Below, one piece after another: positions 9,201 to 17,546 of a stretch of DNA of 49,367 nt. Made by a program: the position numbers and the translations under genes. Location: positions 1-49,367 of the forward strand of contig UQBE01000011.1 of the NCBI GenBank assembly GCA_900539155.1, given 5' to 3'. Under the pieces are notes generated by a model. It was given only the letters and a program-made list of their open reading frames with translations, made no database searches and was not told where the DNA came from. How positions within the stretch are numbered: position 1 is the stretch's first letter; each line of letters begins with the position of its first letter. The stretch is from an uncultured Porphyromonas sp. (GTDB lineage Bacteria > Bacteroidota > Bacteroidia > Bacteroidales > Porphyromonadaceae).

Positions 9201-12011
9201 CGCGACGGACGCTACACCACTCTGAGATTCGAGTATCGCTATACGGCTGACCAGCCGACCCTGCAGCTATCGTGGATCGATATGCCCGACAAGCTCCTCG
9301 CTGGCGAGACCCACACGTGGCAAGCTCGCCTTACTTACAGCGATGGCACGCCGGCGCGCCGCATCCCCGTCATGGCGTGGATGTATGACGCTGCCTTGGA
9401 GAGCCTGCGCTCGCACAGCATCGATCGCTTGGCTCAATACATACCGCTCTACCTTCAGAAGGTCAGTCCGAACCTTTGCTTCCGATTCGGCCTAGAGGAG
9501 GACACGCCAATGGATTATGGTGCGATTTCTGGTGCGGTTTATGGTGCTAGAGCAAGCTTTCCGCCGGTGATGGCTCTTGCTAAGAGCGCCTCCATAGAGG
9601 GTGAAGTGATGGGGCTAGCTAATGATGAAGTCTTAGTGGAAGATATGAGCGAAAACAGACTAGACGAGGTGGTGGTCACTGGCTTCGCCGCGCCTATTTT
9701 GCGGAAGGACTTCTCTCAGACCGCCTTCTTCCTAGCGAACCTCTACACCGATGACGAGGGCGTTGTCACCTTTACGGGCAAGATGCCCGAAGCACTCTCC
9801 AGCTATCGCCTTGCGCTCTTTGGCTACGACAGCCGACTGACGGACTGCGCTGCGACGGCCGACATCAAGAGCTATCGCCAGCTGATGGTCGAGACGCTGC
9901 AGCCACGCTTCTTCATGCAGGGAGATCAAACTTACCTGACGGGGTCGATTCGCAACCTCACCGAGGAGCCGCTCCGTGGCACCCTCCGACTAGTTCTCTA
10001 CGATGCTCTGGCGACGGACAGCACGGCGACACCGCTTGCCGACGGCACACGGGAGCTGGCTCTCACCGTTCCCGCTAGTGGCGTGACGCCCTACGCCATC
10101 GCCCTACCCGCTCTGTCTGATCTCTCGGCACTGCGGGTGCAGGTCTACTTCGTCAGCGGCTCACTCAGCGATGGCGAGGAGTACCTCATCCCCGTACAGC
10201 CAGCGACGGTACGCACCGTCGAGAGTATCCCCTTCGCATGGGACAAGCAGGCGAGCTACTCCTATCCGCTCAGCGCGTTGCTCGGGCAGGCAAGCGATCC
10301 GTCAGCTTCGCTACACTTACAGCTCTGGAGCAATCCACGTTACTTCGCCTTGCAACAACTGCCGATCCTCTTTAACAATGAAGAGCGAGACGCTATCAAT
10401 ACGGTTCTCCGCATCTACACTTTAACCCGCACGCAGCAACTGCTACGCCAGCCAGAGATAGCTCAGTGGGTTCAGGCACAAGCTCAGGCAACTGAGGGAG
10501 CCAACAAGTTGACCAGCAACCGTGAGACTATGCTCCTACCGCTAGACGAGACTCCTTGGCGTGCTACCGAGCGATGGCTCGATGGTGCGCAGGAGCAGCT
10601 ATGGACACTCTTCAAGGCACCCAATGAGCGCACCGCAACTAAGGACATAGCGCAGCTGCGCAACCTACAGACCAGTTCGGGAGAGTGGTCGTGGTACCCC
10701 GATATGCCAGGCTCCTCTTACCTCACTCCGCTCATCCTCGACTACCTCGCAGCAGTCAGTGAGCTAGAGCCAAACCATGAGATAACCTCTATGCTTTCCC
10801 GTGGATGGCAGGCTTACGACCGCACCACGACCAAGCAGATGCAAGAGATGAAGAAAGAGCTAGCCAAAAGCAAGCGACAGCCTACCCTCCCCGCGTGGGG
10901 TGCCGAGTGGCTCTACCTCTCCTACCGCTGGCGTGACGCTAAGGCTCTGCAAAAAGACCCGACCACGAAGGCACTCATCGACTACCTCACGCCACTCCTC
11001 GTCAAGGAGGCGCAGCAGCTCCCTCTCTACGCCCTACCGCAAGCAGCCTACACGCTCTACAAGCAGGGCAACGTAGAGCAAGCACGACAGCTCGCCGAGA
11101 TACTGCACGACCATCTATCGTACGAAGTGGCTCAAGGAGCTTTCTTTGCCAACACCCTCGTAGGTGGTTACTTCTGGCGAGACCGCTCTATGTCGCTACA
11201 GCGAGAGACCATTGAGCTCTTCGAGCTGCTAGGTCTCTATCCCGACACAGTACAGCAGATGCGTCGCTGGGCGATGGAGTACCTACGCACCAATCTGCGT
11301 GCCTCCAACCTCACGCAGCTAGAGCTCCTGCTCACGCTCCTAGAGGACGGCGCTGGGGAAACGGCTACGCACGACCAAGTGACCATCTCCATACCTCTTG
11401 CCGATGGTACGACCGAGCGCATCGAGACCAACTCCTACTGCGGACTACAATACAAGCCTAGCCAGCTAGACCGCACGGGTAGCATCGTCATCACGCACAG
11501 CGACCCACAAGCTATCCTCTGGGGTGGCATCCTAAGCGTTGGCGAGAAGCCGCTTAGCGAAGTGTCCGAGCGACAAGGCGAGCTGATGATCGAGAGCAAG
11601 ACTTACGTTCGTGAGGAGATCAATGGACAACTGCAAGAGCGTCCCATCCAGTCTGGCGAGAAGCTCACCGTCGGGACTATCCTCATCACAAAGCTTCGCA
11701 TAACAACCCGTCGTGACCTAGACTTCGTCACCATACGAGATATGCGTCCCGCATGCTGTGAGCCACTAGAGCAGCTCAGTCACTACGAGTGGCAGGGCGG
11801 TCTAGGCTACTACGTCGAGGCACGCCACTATGCGCAGATATACCATATTAATAGCCTACTCCGTGGCTCCTACGAGATTAGCTACGAGCAGAGCGTGGTA
11901 CGTCCAGGCACCTACCAGCGTGGTATCACGCAGGCTCAGTGCGCTTACGCTACCGAGTACTCCGCTCAGACCGCTATGCCAACCCCTTACACCGTAATAG
12001 CAAATGATTGA
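6243..12011 (+). CDS. Alpha-2-macroglobulin family (MG2-domain) exported protein
   Basis: ATG 6243 gives a clean signal peptide (MRLRTTLCLLFATLLSVTMTMA, likely cut after A22) and a 1922-residue protein; ATG 6186 would add 19 residues that spoil it. Bacterial macroglobulins are large envelope proteins thought to trap proteases or guard the envelope. Visible parts: an N-terminal helical region, an MG2-type segment (TDRSIYELGDEIQLYAVAYRRG, about 568), several beta-sandwich segments, the A2M core (FTGKMPEALSSYRLALFGYD, about 1175) and a helical TED-like region with SGEWSWYPDM (about 1475). I found no CxEQ thioester motif, as in many Bacteroidetes members. The segment RLDEVVVTGFAA (about 1139-1150) resembles the pre-plug motif of SusC-type receptors. 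It overlaps the HD gene by 8 bases. Confidence 0.9.
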   Translation: MRLRTTLCLLFATLLSVTMTMAQQPAKSSQALYKELQELQKKRLPTQTLSCAERLATQALREGNLYYTIEALEAHKTALQRLDYNRLLEQFPLLHTTWQGRDKLSVRDQRFLALYIANQYINRGYNQRLRSEGLSLTTQEQDSVTPRYWSEADYLKAIDPLLEIAFAPSAELYKVMPRQEAKQLPDALYANRLPEEGNYTFISHLLKALPLSQLQRLEQQVGRTQTWSDRIGALITEDQLQQADEGARLYALYQAVTLEETTRGTASSTVAKQLEGLLKQSQQMHLESMEIYKRLFHYYYANGSDPLRAYHFITPYLEWLDKQGKYPEFCKGIRRQLFTPHLNIFFPNFILADHLGFVELQMSNVERLELKLFALTPQDAIKAEGQTIPEQAKLVWSHTYQGKQGLEAMVLQCDSIELPTLPTGHYRLQAVAHHTTEAQQVEYIKKTNTTIHDCTISDLWTLDLGNGTTQLLNALTGQAQTAPIQLWSYGDKRSGWHSNYKPTLDKIGERTPDKLGIFATPRPAKRERAVALLMESADHRLLLPLCDHWYGYRGEGGSFQLSKTLSTALLQTDRSIYELGDEIQLYAVAYRRGYDPKQATVLPKLDLTIELHSPQGDTIDSIIVQTDQWGRLHTTLQLPKEAMTGGYTIEVSCDSDLDDFDEYETTIHVAEYKRPSFEGALTLPEVAMKLEDTISVRGSAMTYSGYPLAEASITYSVTGSYRNWWFGEDVPDQLLTSGTLQVNEQDGSFEFPITLSDLRTEAMRQNPQPWSLHTYHIEVTITAPSGETQRLERSIWIGSTPVSMEYKGAKTFFKEGAETFTIRVTNDDEAPIATMLELRLTSLADTTSSWSVEVPANEKQHLPAEWLRLPSGSYRLTYIYHDKTGETLKEEQEIVLFAERDKHLPIQNTLWAASPSEEYPRGGAPTIYYASNESQQSIYYVINTIGQPAIYGQLPTLPAQQVGRWQPKLPKSVDPKGQICIELYCVRDGRYTTLRFEYRYTADQPTLQLSWIDMPDKLLAGETHTWQARLTYSDGTPARRIPVMAWMYDAALESLRSHSIDRLAQYIPLYLQKVSPNLCFRFGLEEDTPMDYGAISGAVYGARASFPPVMALAKSASIEGEVMGLANDEVLVEDMSENRLDEVVVTGFAAPILRKDFSQTAFFLANLYTDDEGVVTFTGKMPEALSSYRLALFGYDSRLTDCAATADIKSYRQLMVETLQPRFFMQGDQTYLTGSIRNLTEEPLRGTLRLVLYDALATDSTATPLADGTRELALTVPASGVTPYAIALPALSDLSALRVQVYFVSGSLSDGEEYLIPVQPATVRTVESIPFAWDKQASYSYPLSALLGQASDPSASLHLQLWSNPRYFALQQLPILFNNEERDAINTVLRIYTLTRTQQLLRQPEIAQWVQAQAQATEGANKLTSNRETMLLPLDETPWRATERWLDGAQEQLWTLFKAPNERTATKDIAQLRNLQTSSGEWSWYPDMPGSSYLTPLILDYLAAVSELEPNHEITSMLSRGWQAYDRTTTKQMQEMKKELAKSKRQPTLPAWGAEWLYLSYRWRDAKALQKDPTTKALIDYLTPLLVKEAQQLPLYALPQAAYTLYKQGNVEQARQLAEILHDHLSYEVAQGAFFANTLVGGYFWRDRSMSLQRETIELFELLGLYPDTVQQMRRWAMEYLRTNLRASNLTQLELLLTLLEDGAGETATHDQVTISIPLADGTTERIETNSYCGLQYKPSQLDRTGSIVITHSDPQAILWGGILSVGEKPLSEVSERQGELMIESKTYVREEINGQLQERPIQSGEKLTVGTILITKLRITTRRDLDFVTIRDMRPACCEPLEQLSHYEWQGGLGYYVEARHYAQIYHINSLLRGSYEISYEQSVVRPGTYQRGITQAQCAYATEYSAQTAMPTPYTVIAND

Positions 12012-12564
12012 CCCCATACAGATCATCGAGCGTTACTACCCTACCGACACGCTCGGCTACCGCATCCTGCTGACCCACAGCCAGCAGGTTGCCGAGCTGG
12101 CACTTGAAGTTGTACGTCAGCACCCCGAGCTAGCGTGCGACGAGCGATTTGTCTACGAGGGAGCCATGCTCCACGACATCGGCATCTACCTCACCGACGC
12201 CCCCACGATCGGTTGCTACGGCACCGAGCCCTACCTACGGCACGGCTACCTTGGCGGCGAGCTACTACGTCAGCTGGGGCTAGAGCGTCATGCGCAGGTT
12301 GCCGAGCGGCACACCGGCACAGGACTAGACAGCGAGACCATCCGCGCTCGAGGACTAGATCTCCCGACCGACCGCCTCTATATGCCCCAGAGCATCGAGG
12401 AGCGGGTCATCTGCTATGCCGATAAGTTTTACTCCAAGAGCCAGATAGAGCATCAGAAGCCCCTGGAGAAGGTACGCGCCTCGCTCGCCAAGTATGGCGC
12501 CGAATCCTTAGCCCGCTTCGACGAGATGCACGAGCAGTTTCAGGTGCCCAGCACATTAGTCTAA
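12004..12564 (+). CDS. HD-domain phosphohydrolase
   Basis: A 186-residue HD-superfamily protein. The metal ligands are visible: H25 in LLTHSQQVAEL, H57-D58 in GAMLHDIGIY, H103 in AERHTGTG and a downstream Asp in ICYADKFYSKS. HD proteins hydrolyse phosphate esters, often of nucleotides, but the substrate of this small stand-alone group is unknown to me. It starts inside the end of the macroglobulin gene (8-base overlap) and precedes engB by 37 bases, so all three are probably cotranscribed. No signal peptide, so cytoplasmic. Confidence 0.85.
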   Translation: MIDPIQIIERYYPTDTLGYRILLTHSQQVAELALEVVRQHPELACDERFVYEGAMLHDIGIYLTDAPTIGCYGTEPYLRHGYLGGELLRQLGLERHAQVAERHTGTGLDSETIRARGLDLPTDRLYMPQSIEERVICYADKFYSKSQIEHQKPLEKVRASLAKYGAESLARFDEMHEQFQVPSTLV

Positions 12565-12601
12565 AGCACCTATCCATTCATCCACCAAGACCCAAACCAC
12601 A

Positions 12602-13213
12602 ATGTTAATACACTCCGCCACCTTCGTACAGAGCAGTCCTTCAGTAAAGTCCTGCCCTCAAAGTACACTACCTGAGTACGCCTTCATCGGGCGCTCCAAC
12701 GTGGGCAAGTCCTCGCTCATCAACATGCTCACCGGGCACAAAGGACTAGCGATGACCTCGCAAAAGCCTGGTAAGACGCAGCTCATCAACCACTTCCTTA
12801 TCAATGAGTCGTGGCATCTCGTGGACCTGCCTGGCTACGGCTACGCACGTCGGAGCCTCGAGCAGCGGGAGCAGTTTCGCAAGCTGATCACCGAGTATGT
12901 CTCGAAGCGCGAGGCTTTGGTCAATCTATTCGTCCTCGTGGATATCCGCCATGAGCCACAGCGTATCGATCTAGAGTTTATCAACGAGATGGGCGAAAAA
13001 GGCATCCCCTTCAGTATCGTCTTCACCAAAGCCGACAAGATCGGCAAGCAAGTACAGCGGGATGCTGTAGAGGCTTACCGATCTCGTCTACTAGAAGATT
13101 GGGAGGAGCTGCCGCCTCTCTTCGTGACCAGTGCGTCGACTGGTATGGGGCGTGACGAACTCCTAGATTATATTGACCAGCTCAACCGTATGATAGGTGA
13201 GCTAGAGGGCTAG
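12602..13213 (+). CDS. engB: Ribosome biogenesis GTPase EngB (YsxC/YihA)
   Basis: EngB is an essential small GTPase for assembly of the 50S subunit. In 203 residues the G motifs are complete: G1 GRSNVGKSS (about 30-38), G2 around PGKTQLINHF, G3 DLPGYGYA, G4 TKADKIG and a G5-like TSASTGMG. The PGYGYA sequence is typical of EngB. The stop TAG at 13211-13213 is shared with the convergent gene on the other strand through the palindrome CTAG. Confidence 0.96.
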   Translation: MLIHSATFVQSSPSVKSCPQSTLPEYAFIGRSNVGKSSLINMLTGHKGLAMTSQKPGKTQLINHFLINESWHLVDLPGYGYARRSLEQREQFRKLITEYVSKREALVNLFVLVDIRHEPQRIDLEFINEMGEKGIPFSIVFTKADKIGKQVQRDAVEAYRSRLLEDWEELPPLFVTSASTGMGRDELLDYIDQLNRMIGELEG

Positions 13214-13794
13214 AACTCCAGTTCCAGTCCGATCATCAGATGCTCGGGTGTGAAGGATAGCCCGAAGCCATTCGAAGGAACACTAGGCTCTTCCCCGTGG
13301 AAGCTCTTGCGATAGCCTAGGAAGCCTAGGCGCATGCAGAGACACAGTCCCTCGGCAAGGTCTAGACAAGCACCAGGACGCAAGCCAACCTCAAAGCCGT
13401 GGTGACTATCCCCCTTAGAGGTCTCGTAGCTGTACCCCACATTACCATCTACATAGAGATTGAAGGGGCCTCTACGCAGGTAGTAGTAGCGGACGAAGGG
13501 AGAGAGCGACACCTCATGCTGTAGGAGCTTCTCACCAGCCAGCTCGCGCGACTCTAGTCCATATCCAGCCATCAGTCCCACGGCCCAGGTGTCGTTGAAG
13601 AAGTAACCTAGCTCAGGATGAAACTCTAGCGACGTCGTCTTGGCATCGCTATTAACCCAAAAGCTGGCGACACCGCCCACGAACCACGATGCGTGGTCTT
13701 CGTGTTCATTCGTTGTGGTCTGTGCCTGTAGAGAGCCGCAGCTCCAAAAGAGGGCGAGTAGTAGCCCTGCGAAAAGTGTGAATAGTTTCTTCAT
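13210..13794 (-). CDS. Small outer-membrane beta-barrel protein
   Basis: A 194-residue protein with a signal peptide (MKKLFTLFAGLLLALFWSCGSLQA, cut likely after QA) and alternating beta-barrel strands ending in an aromatic-rich C-terminus (LMIGLELEF, final Phe), the mark of Bam-assembled barrels. Segments such as YFFNDTWAVGLMAGYGL and SLSPFVRYYYL match the OmpX/outer-membrane protein beta-barrel family. The precise role is unknown. It is convergent with engB, overlapping by 4 bases at CTAG, and has its own likely promoter at 13824-13855. Confidence 0.8.
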   Translation of the reverse strand: MKKLFTLFAGLLLALFWSCGSLQAQTTTNEHEDHASWFVGGVASFWVNSDAKTTSLEFHPELGYFFNDTWAVGLMAGYGLESRELAGEKLLQHEVSLSPFVRYYYLRRGPFNLYVDGNVGYSYETSKGDSHHGFEVGLRPGACLDLAEGLCLCMRLGFLGYRKSFHGEEPSVPSNGFGLSFTPEHLMIGLELEF

Positions 13795-13823
13795 GTCTAG
13801 TTGTATGTGTGATTAATCGGTGG

Positions 13824-13855
13824 CAAAGGTCGGAATATATTTGATAAAAAGCAAT
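13824..13855 (-). promoter_or_regulatory. Probable promoter of the barrel protein
   Basis: Reading the minus strand, ATTG (13855-13852), a 20-bp spacer and GACCTTTG (13831-13824) match the Bacteroidetes consensus at 3/4 and 7/8 positions. The start codon is 29 bases downstream. Confidence 0.45.
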
Positions 13856-13964
13856 ACCCACTTACAGCTACCTCGTCCCCCTGCCCTACGCACTCCCAGC
13901 ACGTCAGGCATATTTAGACCCGACAACATATCAAAAACGGCACTTTGTCGGGAAAACGGATTCT

Positions 13965-14138
13965 CCACGTGGATATTTCGAAATCTTCACGTGGAGAATT
14001 TTTATTTTCCACGTGGGGAAGAAAAAATTCTTCGGAGGAATCAAATAAAACTTCGGAGGAAATGAATCACGCCCACGTGGAAAATAAAAAATATCCACGT
14101 GGAGATTTCAGATTTTCCACGTGGATATTCGAAAATAG
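13965..14138. repeat. 22-bp tandem palindrome array C (CCACGTGG)
   Basis: CCACGTGG or a one-base variant starts at 13965, 13987, 14009, 14073, 14095 and 14117, always 22 bp apart, except that two central units begin TTCGGAGG (14031, 14052) and are 21 bp. The 14-nt spacers are AT-rich. An open frame of 66 codons through it is not supported as a gene (see rejected items). Confidence 0.88.
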
Positions 14139-14170
14139 AGATTAGAAGTTAGAGATTAGAGGTTAGAGAC
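14136..14170. repeat. Heptamer array TAGAGRT
   Basis: Five heptamers TAGARRY in tandem: TAGAGAT, TAGAAGT, TAGAGAT, TAGAGGT, TAGAGAC. The same heptamer recurs at 24440-24474 and 30705-30822. Confidence 0.85.
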
Positions 14171-14206
14171 CCGATCACTCTGATAGCTCCGATGGTTCCG
14201 ATAGGC

Positions 14207-14283
14207 TAATAGCCAACAGCTAACAGCCAACAGCCAACAGCTAACAGCCAACAGCTAACAGCTAACAGCCAACAGCTAACAGC
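14207..14283. repeat. Heptamer array YAACAGC
   Basis: Ten perfect heptamers, either CAACAGC or TAACAGC in irregular order, preceded by one TAATAGC. Perfect short tandem repeats of this size are prone to copy-number change. No promoter or gene was seen overlapping; 14284-14422 holds nothing I recognise. Confidence 0.9.
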
Positions 14284-14427
14284 CAATCCATGGGTGATAC
14301 ATTATATTATTAATGAGTTCATCTATGCCTCGCTGGTCGCTATGTGTAAGCTATTATAATGCGTCAGCCCTGTCTATGAGACTCAGAGGGACTTCAGCGC
14401 CACACCGTAAGCTCTGTGGATTACGAT

Positions 14428-14601
14428 GAGACTGTTGCAAAGTCAACAGTCTCACAATCGTGCATGCAAGATTGTCTAGACTTTGCAGAAAGGATGAAGC
14501 GCAAGGCGCTGAGGGTAAGGTCTGAAGCTCACATACCTCCGTATGTGACCGAAGCCGAATCCCGAAAGTAACACAGCGATGCGCCTTTATGCAACAGTCT
14601 C
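14428..14601. mobile_element. 174-bp MITE with 5-bp target duplication
   Basis: Terminal inverted repeats GAGACTGTTGCA (14428-14439) and TGCAACAGTCTC (14590-14601) bound the element. It is flanked by the direct repeat ACGAT (14423-14427 and 14602-14606), a clean target-site duplication. The left end is itself a hairpin (GAGACTGTTG/CAACAGTCTC around 6 nt). It has no transposase, so it must have moved with help from a related IS not in the window. The termini match the element at 24188-24501 in opposite orientation. I see no feature in 14607-14783. Confidence 0.85.
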
Positions 14602-14783
14602 ACGATGTACAGCCCCACGGAAGCAGAGGAGTAGTCTCTATGGTCTGTCCCAGTGATTGATGAATTGTAGGAGGCTTATATAAGGGTATCTGCACTTTTT
14701 TTGTATCTTCGTGGATGTGTAGGGTCTCTCGCCTAGCTACTGGTGGGAGTGACCCCGCAAAACCTAATATACGATACAGCTCT

Positions 14784-15719
14784 ATGAAGAAACTCAATAC
14801 ACCTCTAACCCCAATCACGACCAGGCAGTACGACATACCACTCCCCGAGGGCGTGCGCCGGTGGCGCCGTGGTATCATCGCTGGGAGCGCTATTGCCTCT
14901 GGCGTGGCAGCCACAGGTCTGGCTTTACTTTACTGGAAGCGTCATAGACGGAGCAAATGCTTTAGCTATGCTATGAGTACTATCGACACACTAGACGTGA
15001 GCAGTGGCGTGAAACTTCGGATTCGATTTGAGACGGTGTCACATGCATCGCTCAAGATTTCCTATCCGAGGGCTCTGAAGCGTCGCGTCAAGGTCCGGGT
15101 AGCCAACCAGACGCTCTCGATCAATCGTCTCCCCTGTCGCAATCGCTGGGTGAGCGGCCCAGTACTGGCTGAGCTGACCCTACCTTATATTAGTCGTATC
15201 CGAGTGGTCGGAGACGCACAGGTGATTGCTACTGGGCAGAACAAGCTCGACGGGCACTTCGAGTTACTACAGATTGGTGGTCAGATAGAAGGCTTAACTG
15301 TAGATGCGTCCTCTGTGGAGTGCCAGATACGAGGCAATGCCAAGAGCAACCTATATATCATCAGTGACCAAACCTTCATGGGTTATAGCGGTTCGCCTGA
15401 GATGCGTGTCGTACTCCAGTCTCAGGGGCAGGCTCATCTCACCGCCACGGGTTCTGGACAAATCTTACTACTGGGTCACACACAGCATCTCTCCCTGACC
15501 GCTTCGGACCGTAGTGTAGTGCAAGCTGAGACACTAACTGCCACGGAGGCCGATGTACTACTCGCGGACAGTGCGACGAGCCAGCTAAGTGTAGCGGATA
15601 AGCTCTCCTATACACTATGCAATGAGTCCAAGCTCCTCCTGGCACACCAGCCCAAGCAAATCCTCCAAGCTGAGATACTAGATGCGGCAACTCTAGAGAT
15701 ACTCGACAAGCGACGCTAG
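14784..15719 (+). CDS. Membrane-anchored DUF2807-like (head-GIN type) protein
   Basis: From ATG 14784 the product has 311 residues: a basic cytoplasmic start, one membrane helix (GIIAGSAIASGVAATGLALLYW, about 31-52) followed by KRHRR, and an outer part of repeating short beta strands rich in Val, Ser, Thr and Ala (for example VLLADSATSQLSV). This pattern resembles the putative auto-transporter adhesin head GIN domain found in many Bacteroidetes, a beta-helix of unknown function. The upstream ATG 14715 would add 23 unlikely residues. Basic residues on both sides leave the topology uncertain. Confidence 0.6.
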   Translation: MKKLNTPLTPITTRQYDIPLPEGVRRWRRGIIAGSAIASGVAATGLALLYWKRHRRSKCFSYAMSTIDTLDVSSGVKLRIRFETVSHASLKISYPRALKRRVKVRVANQTLSINRLPCRNRWVSGPVLAELTLPYISRIRVVGDAQVIATGQNKLDGHFELLQIGGQIEGLTVDASSVECQIRGNAKSNLYIISDQTFMGYSGSPEMRVVLQSQGQAHLTATGSGQILLLGHTQHLSLTASDRSVVQAETLTATEADVLLADSATSQLSVADKLSYTLCNESKLLLAHQPKQILQAEILDAATLEILDKRR

Positions 15720-15797
15720 ACTAGTGGCTTTAAACTTACGGAAATCTATTACATCTGATAGAGCTAAGACAATCAACCATTCAAACACTACAACATT

Positions 15798-16523
15798 ATG
15801 ACAACACCTCCTCCCTACAAACCCTCTGACTACACGACTCCTCAAGAGCAGACCTATATGGTCACGCCTGTGGTGAGCAAGGTGATGCGCAAGACCTTCG
15901 GCTGGATGGCTATGTGCCTGCTGATTACGGCGCTGACCGCTATGGGTGTCGTAAACTCAGGACTATTCTACCATATAGCTTCATCGGGAGCTATGTGGCT
16001 ACTCATCATCGCAGAGCTAGTACTGGTCTTCGTCCTCTCGGCGCGCATCGACAGGATGAGCGTGACGACGGCAACAGTGATGCTGATTGTCTACTCGGCA
16101 CTCAACGGCGTGACGCTCTCTTTCATCTTCCTGGCATATAGTCTAGGGTCTATTGCGAAGACTTTCTTCATCACCACTGGTATGTTTGGCGTGATGGCAC
16201 TCGTAGGGGCTACGACCAAGCGAGACTTATCTAAGATGGGCTCTATCCTATTTATGGCGCTGATAGGTCTCATCATTGCTTCGCTGGTCAATCTCCTCCT
16301 TCGTTCGAGCGGATTGGACTGGATTATTAGCCTCATCGGCGTGGTACTCTTTACCGCTCTGACCGCTTACGATGTGCAGCGTGTGAAGCGTCTCGCTACG
16401 GAGACAGACCTCTATGACGATACGCAGGTAGGACGGCTAGCGGTCATCAGCGCCCTGTCGCTCTATCTAGACTTTATTAACCTCTTCCTATACCTCTTGA
16501 GGTTCTTCGGACGTAACGACTGA
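15798..16523 (+). CDS. Bax inhibitor-1/YccA family membrane protein
   Basis: A 241-residue protein with about seven hydrophobic helices and the family start (MVTPVVSKVMRKTFGWMAMC) and end (LSLYLDFINLFLYLLRFFG), where the YLDFINLF segment is the best family mark. Members are inner-membrane proteins of the TMBIM/BI-1 group, some with pH-gated calcium leak; bacterial roles are poorly defined (E. coli YccA interacts with FtsH). It lies 21 bases before porQ and may be cotranscribed with it. Confidence 0.92.
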   Translation: MTTPPPYKPSDYTTPQEQTYMVTPVVSKVMRKTFGWMAMCLLITALTAMGVVNSGLFYHIASSGAMWLLIIAELVLVFVLSARIDRMSVTTATVMLIVYSALNGVTLSFIFLAYSLGSIAKTFFITTGMFGVMALVGATTKRDLSKMGSILFMALIGLIIASLVNLLLRSSGLDWIISLIGVVLFTALTAYDVQRVKRLATETDLYDDTQVGRLAVISALSLYLDFINLFLYLLRFFGRND

Positions 16524-16544
16524 TAGTTCCTCGACTACAGATTT

Positions 16545-17546
16545 ATGCCTCGAGCATCTCTCAGGAGTACCCTACTCTTAATACTTTTCGGCCTCCTCCC
16601 CTATACTACGGTACGGGGGCAGGAGGCTCATACTTTTGGCTTCCTACTACAGCCACCCTCAGCGCAGTCGCTCGCTATGGGCGGCAAGGTGATTTCCTAC
16701 ATAGATGCGAACCCAGGGTTAGCTCTAGACAACCCCGCTCTCTACGGACATGAGGTAGCGGGGCGGATGTTTCTCTCCTACTTTAACTACATGCGTGGCA
16801 CGCACAGTGCCAATGCGCTCTACGGACTACCTGTCGGTGAGCGGGGTGCCTGGGCGGTCGCTCTGCGTAGTACTTACTACGGTAAGATGCAGGGATACGA
16901 TACGCAGGGGGTGGCGACAGCACCGTTTCAAGCGATGGAGATGGCACTCTCGGGGCTTTACAGCTACGACCTGACCGACAGGCTACGTGGAGGTTTGGCA
17001 CTCAAGATGCTCTACGGGCAGATCGAGCATTACTCTGCTTTTGCCCTCGTAGCCGACGCAGGGCTGAGCTACTACCGCTCCGACTGGGGCACCTCGCTAG
17101 GTATGACCATATCCAATGTGGGCGGTATGCTCAAGAGCTACGGCCTCTCGCGTCGTATGCCGCAGTGGGACGTGCGTCTCGGCATGTCGCAGCGACTGGC
17201 GCATGCTCCGATACGCTTTCACCTCACCATACAGGGACTGACTCCTTATAATATACAGACGTGGGGGGCAGGACGGTCTACTGGCGTGCGTGTAGCGAGC
17301 CACTTAGCGGGTGGCGTGGAGTTTGTCCCGTCTGAGCAGTTTTGGGTAGGCATCGGGTACAATGCGAAGCAAGCGGTAGACCTCTCCGAGCGAGGAGCCA
17401 AGAGCCTGAGTGGGCTGTCGGCTGGCGTGGGCTTTAACCAGAGGCACTACCGCCTAGCACTCGGCGCAACCTATTACACCCCACAGATGTTGGGGCTGAT
17501 GTTTTCATTCTCCACAACATTTGGCAATGACAAGTATGTCTACTAA
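16545..17546 (+). CDS. porQ: Type IX secretion system protein PorQ
   Basis: A 333-residue outer-membrane barrel protein of the FadL-like PorV/PorQ group. Visible: a signal peptide ending near TTVRGQ, then the conserved opening AHTFGFLLQPPSAQSLAMGG and the NPALYGHEV segment, then amphipathic strands up to the end FSTTFGNDKYVY. In the type IX system PorQ works with PorU, PorV and PorZ in the attachment complex at the cell surface. The gene order porQ-cmk-ispH is the same as I recall from P. gingivalis. The 3' end overlaps the start of cmk. Confidence 0.9.
   Translation: MPRASLRSTLLLILFGLLPYTTVRGQEAHTFGFLLQPPSAQSLAMGGKVISYIDANPGLALDNPALYGHEVAGRMFLSYFNYMRGTHSANALYGLPVGERGAWAVALRSTYYGKMQGYDTQGVATAPFQAMEMALSGLYSYDLTDRLRGGLALKMLYGQIEHYSAFALVADAGLSYYRSDWGTSLGMTISNVGGMLKSYGLSRRMPQWDVRLGMSQRLAHAPIRFHLTIQGLTPYNIQTWGAGRSTGVRVASHLAGGVEFVPSEQFWVGIGYNAKQAVDLSERGAKSLSGLSAGVGFNQRHYRLALGATYYTPQMLGLMFSFSTTFGNDKYVY

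Larger units (their letters stand above)
13912..14170. repeat. Dispersed repeat element, copy 1 (homologous to 24205-24474)
   Basis: This block and 24205-24474 share, in the same order, ATTTAGACCCGAC...GTCGGG (a CCCGAC/GTCGGG inverted pair), a CCACGTGG array with identical spacing, and a TAGAGRT heptamer array. The copies differ by scattered substitutions. Copy 1 has no MITE termini around it. Confidence 0.85.

Noticed and set aside
6243..12011. Thioester (CxEQ) in the macroglobulin
   Set aside because: I looked through the TED-like region and found none.
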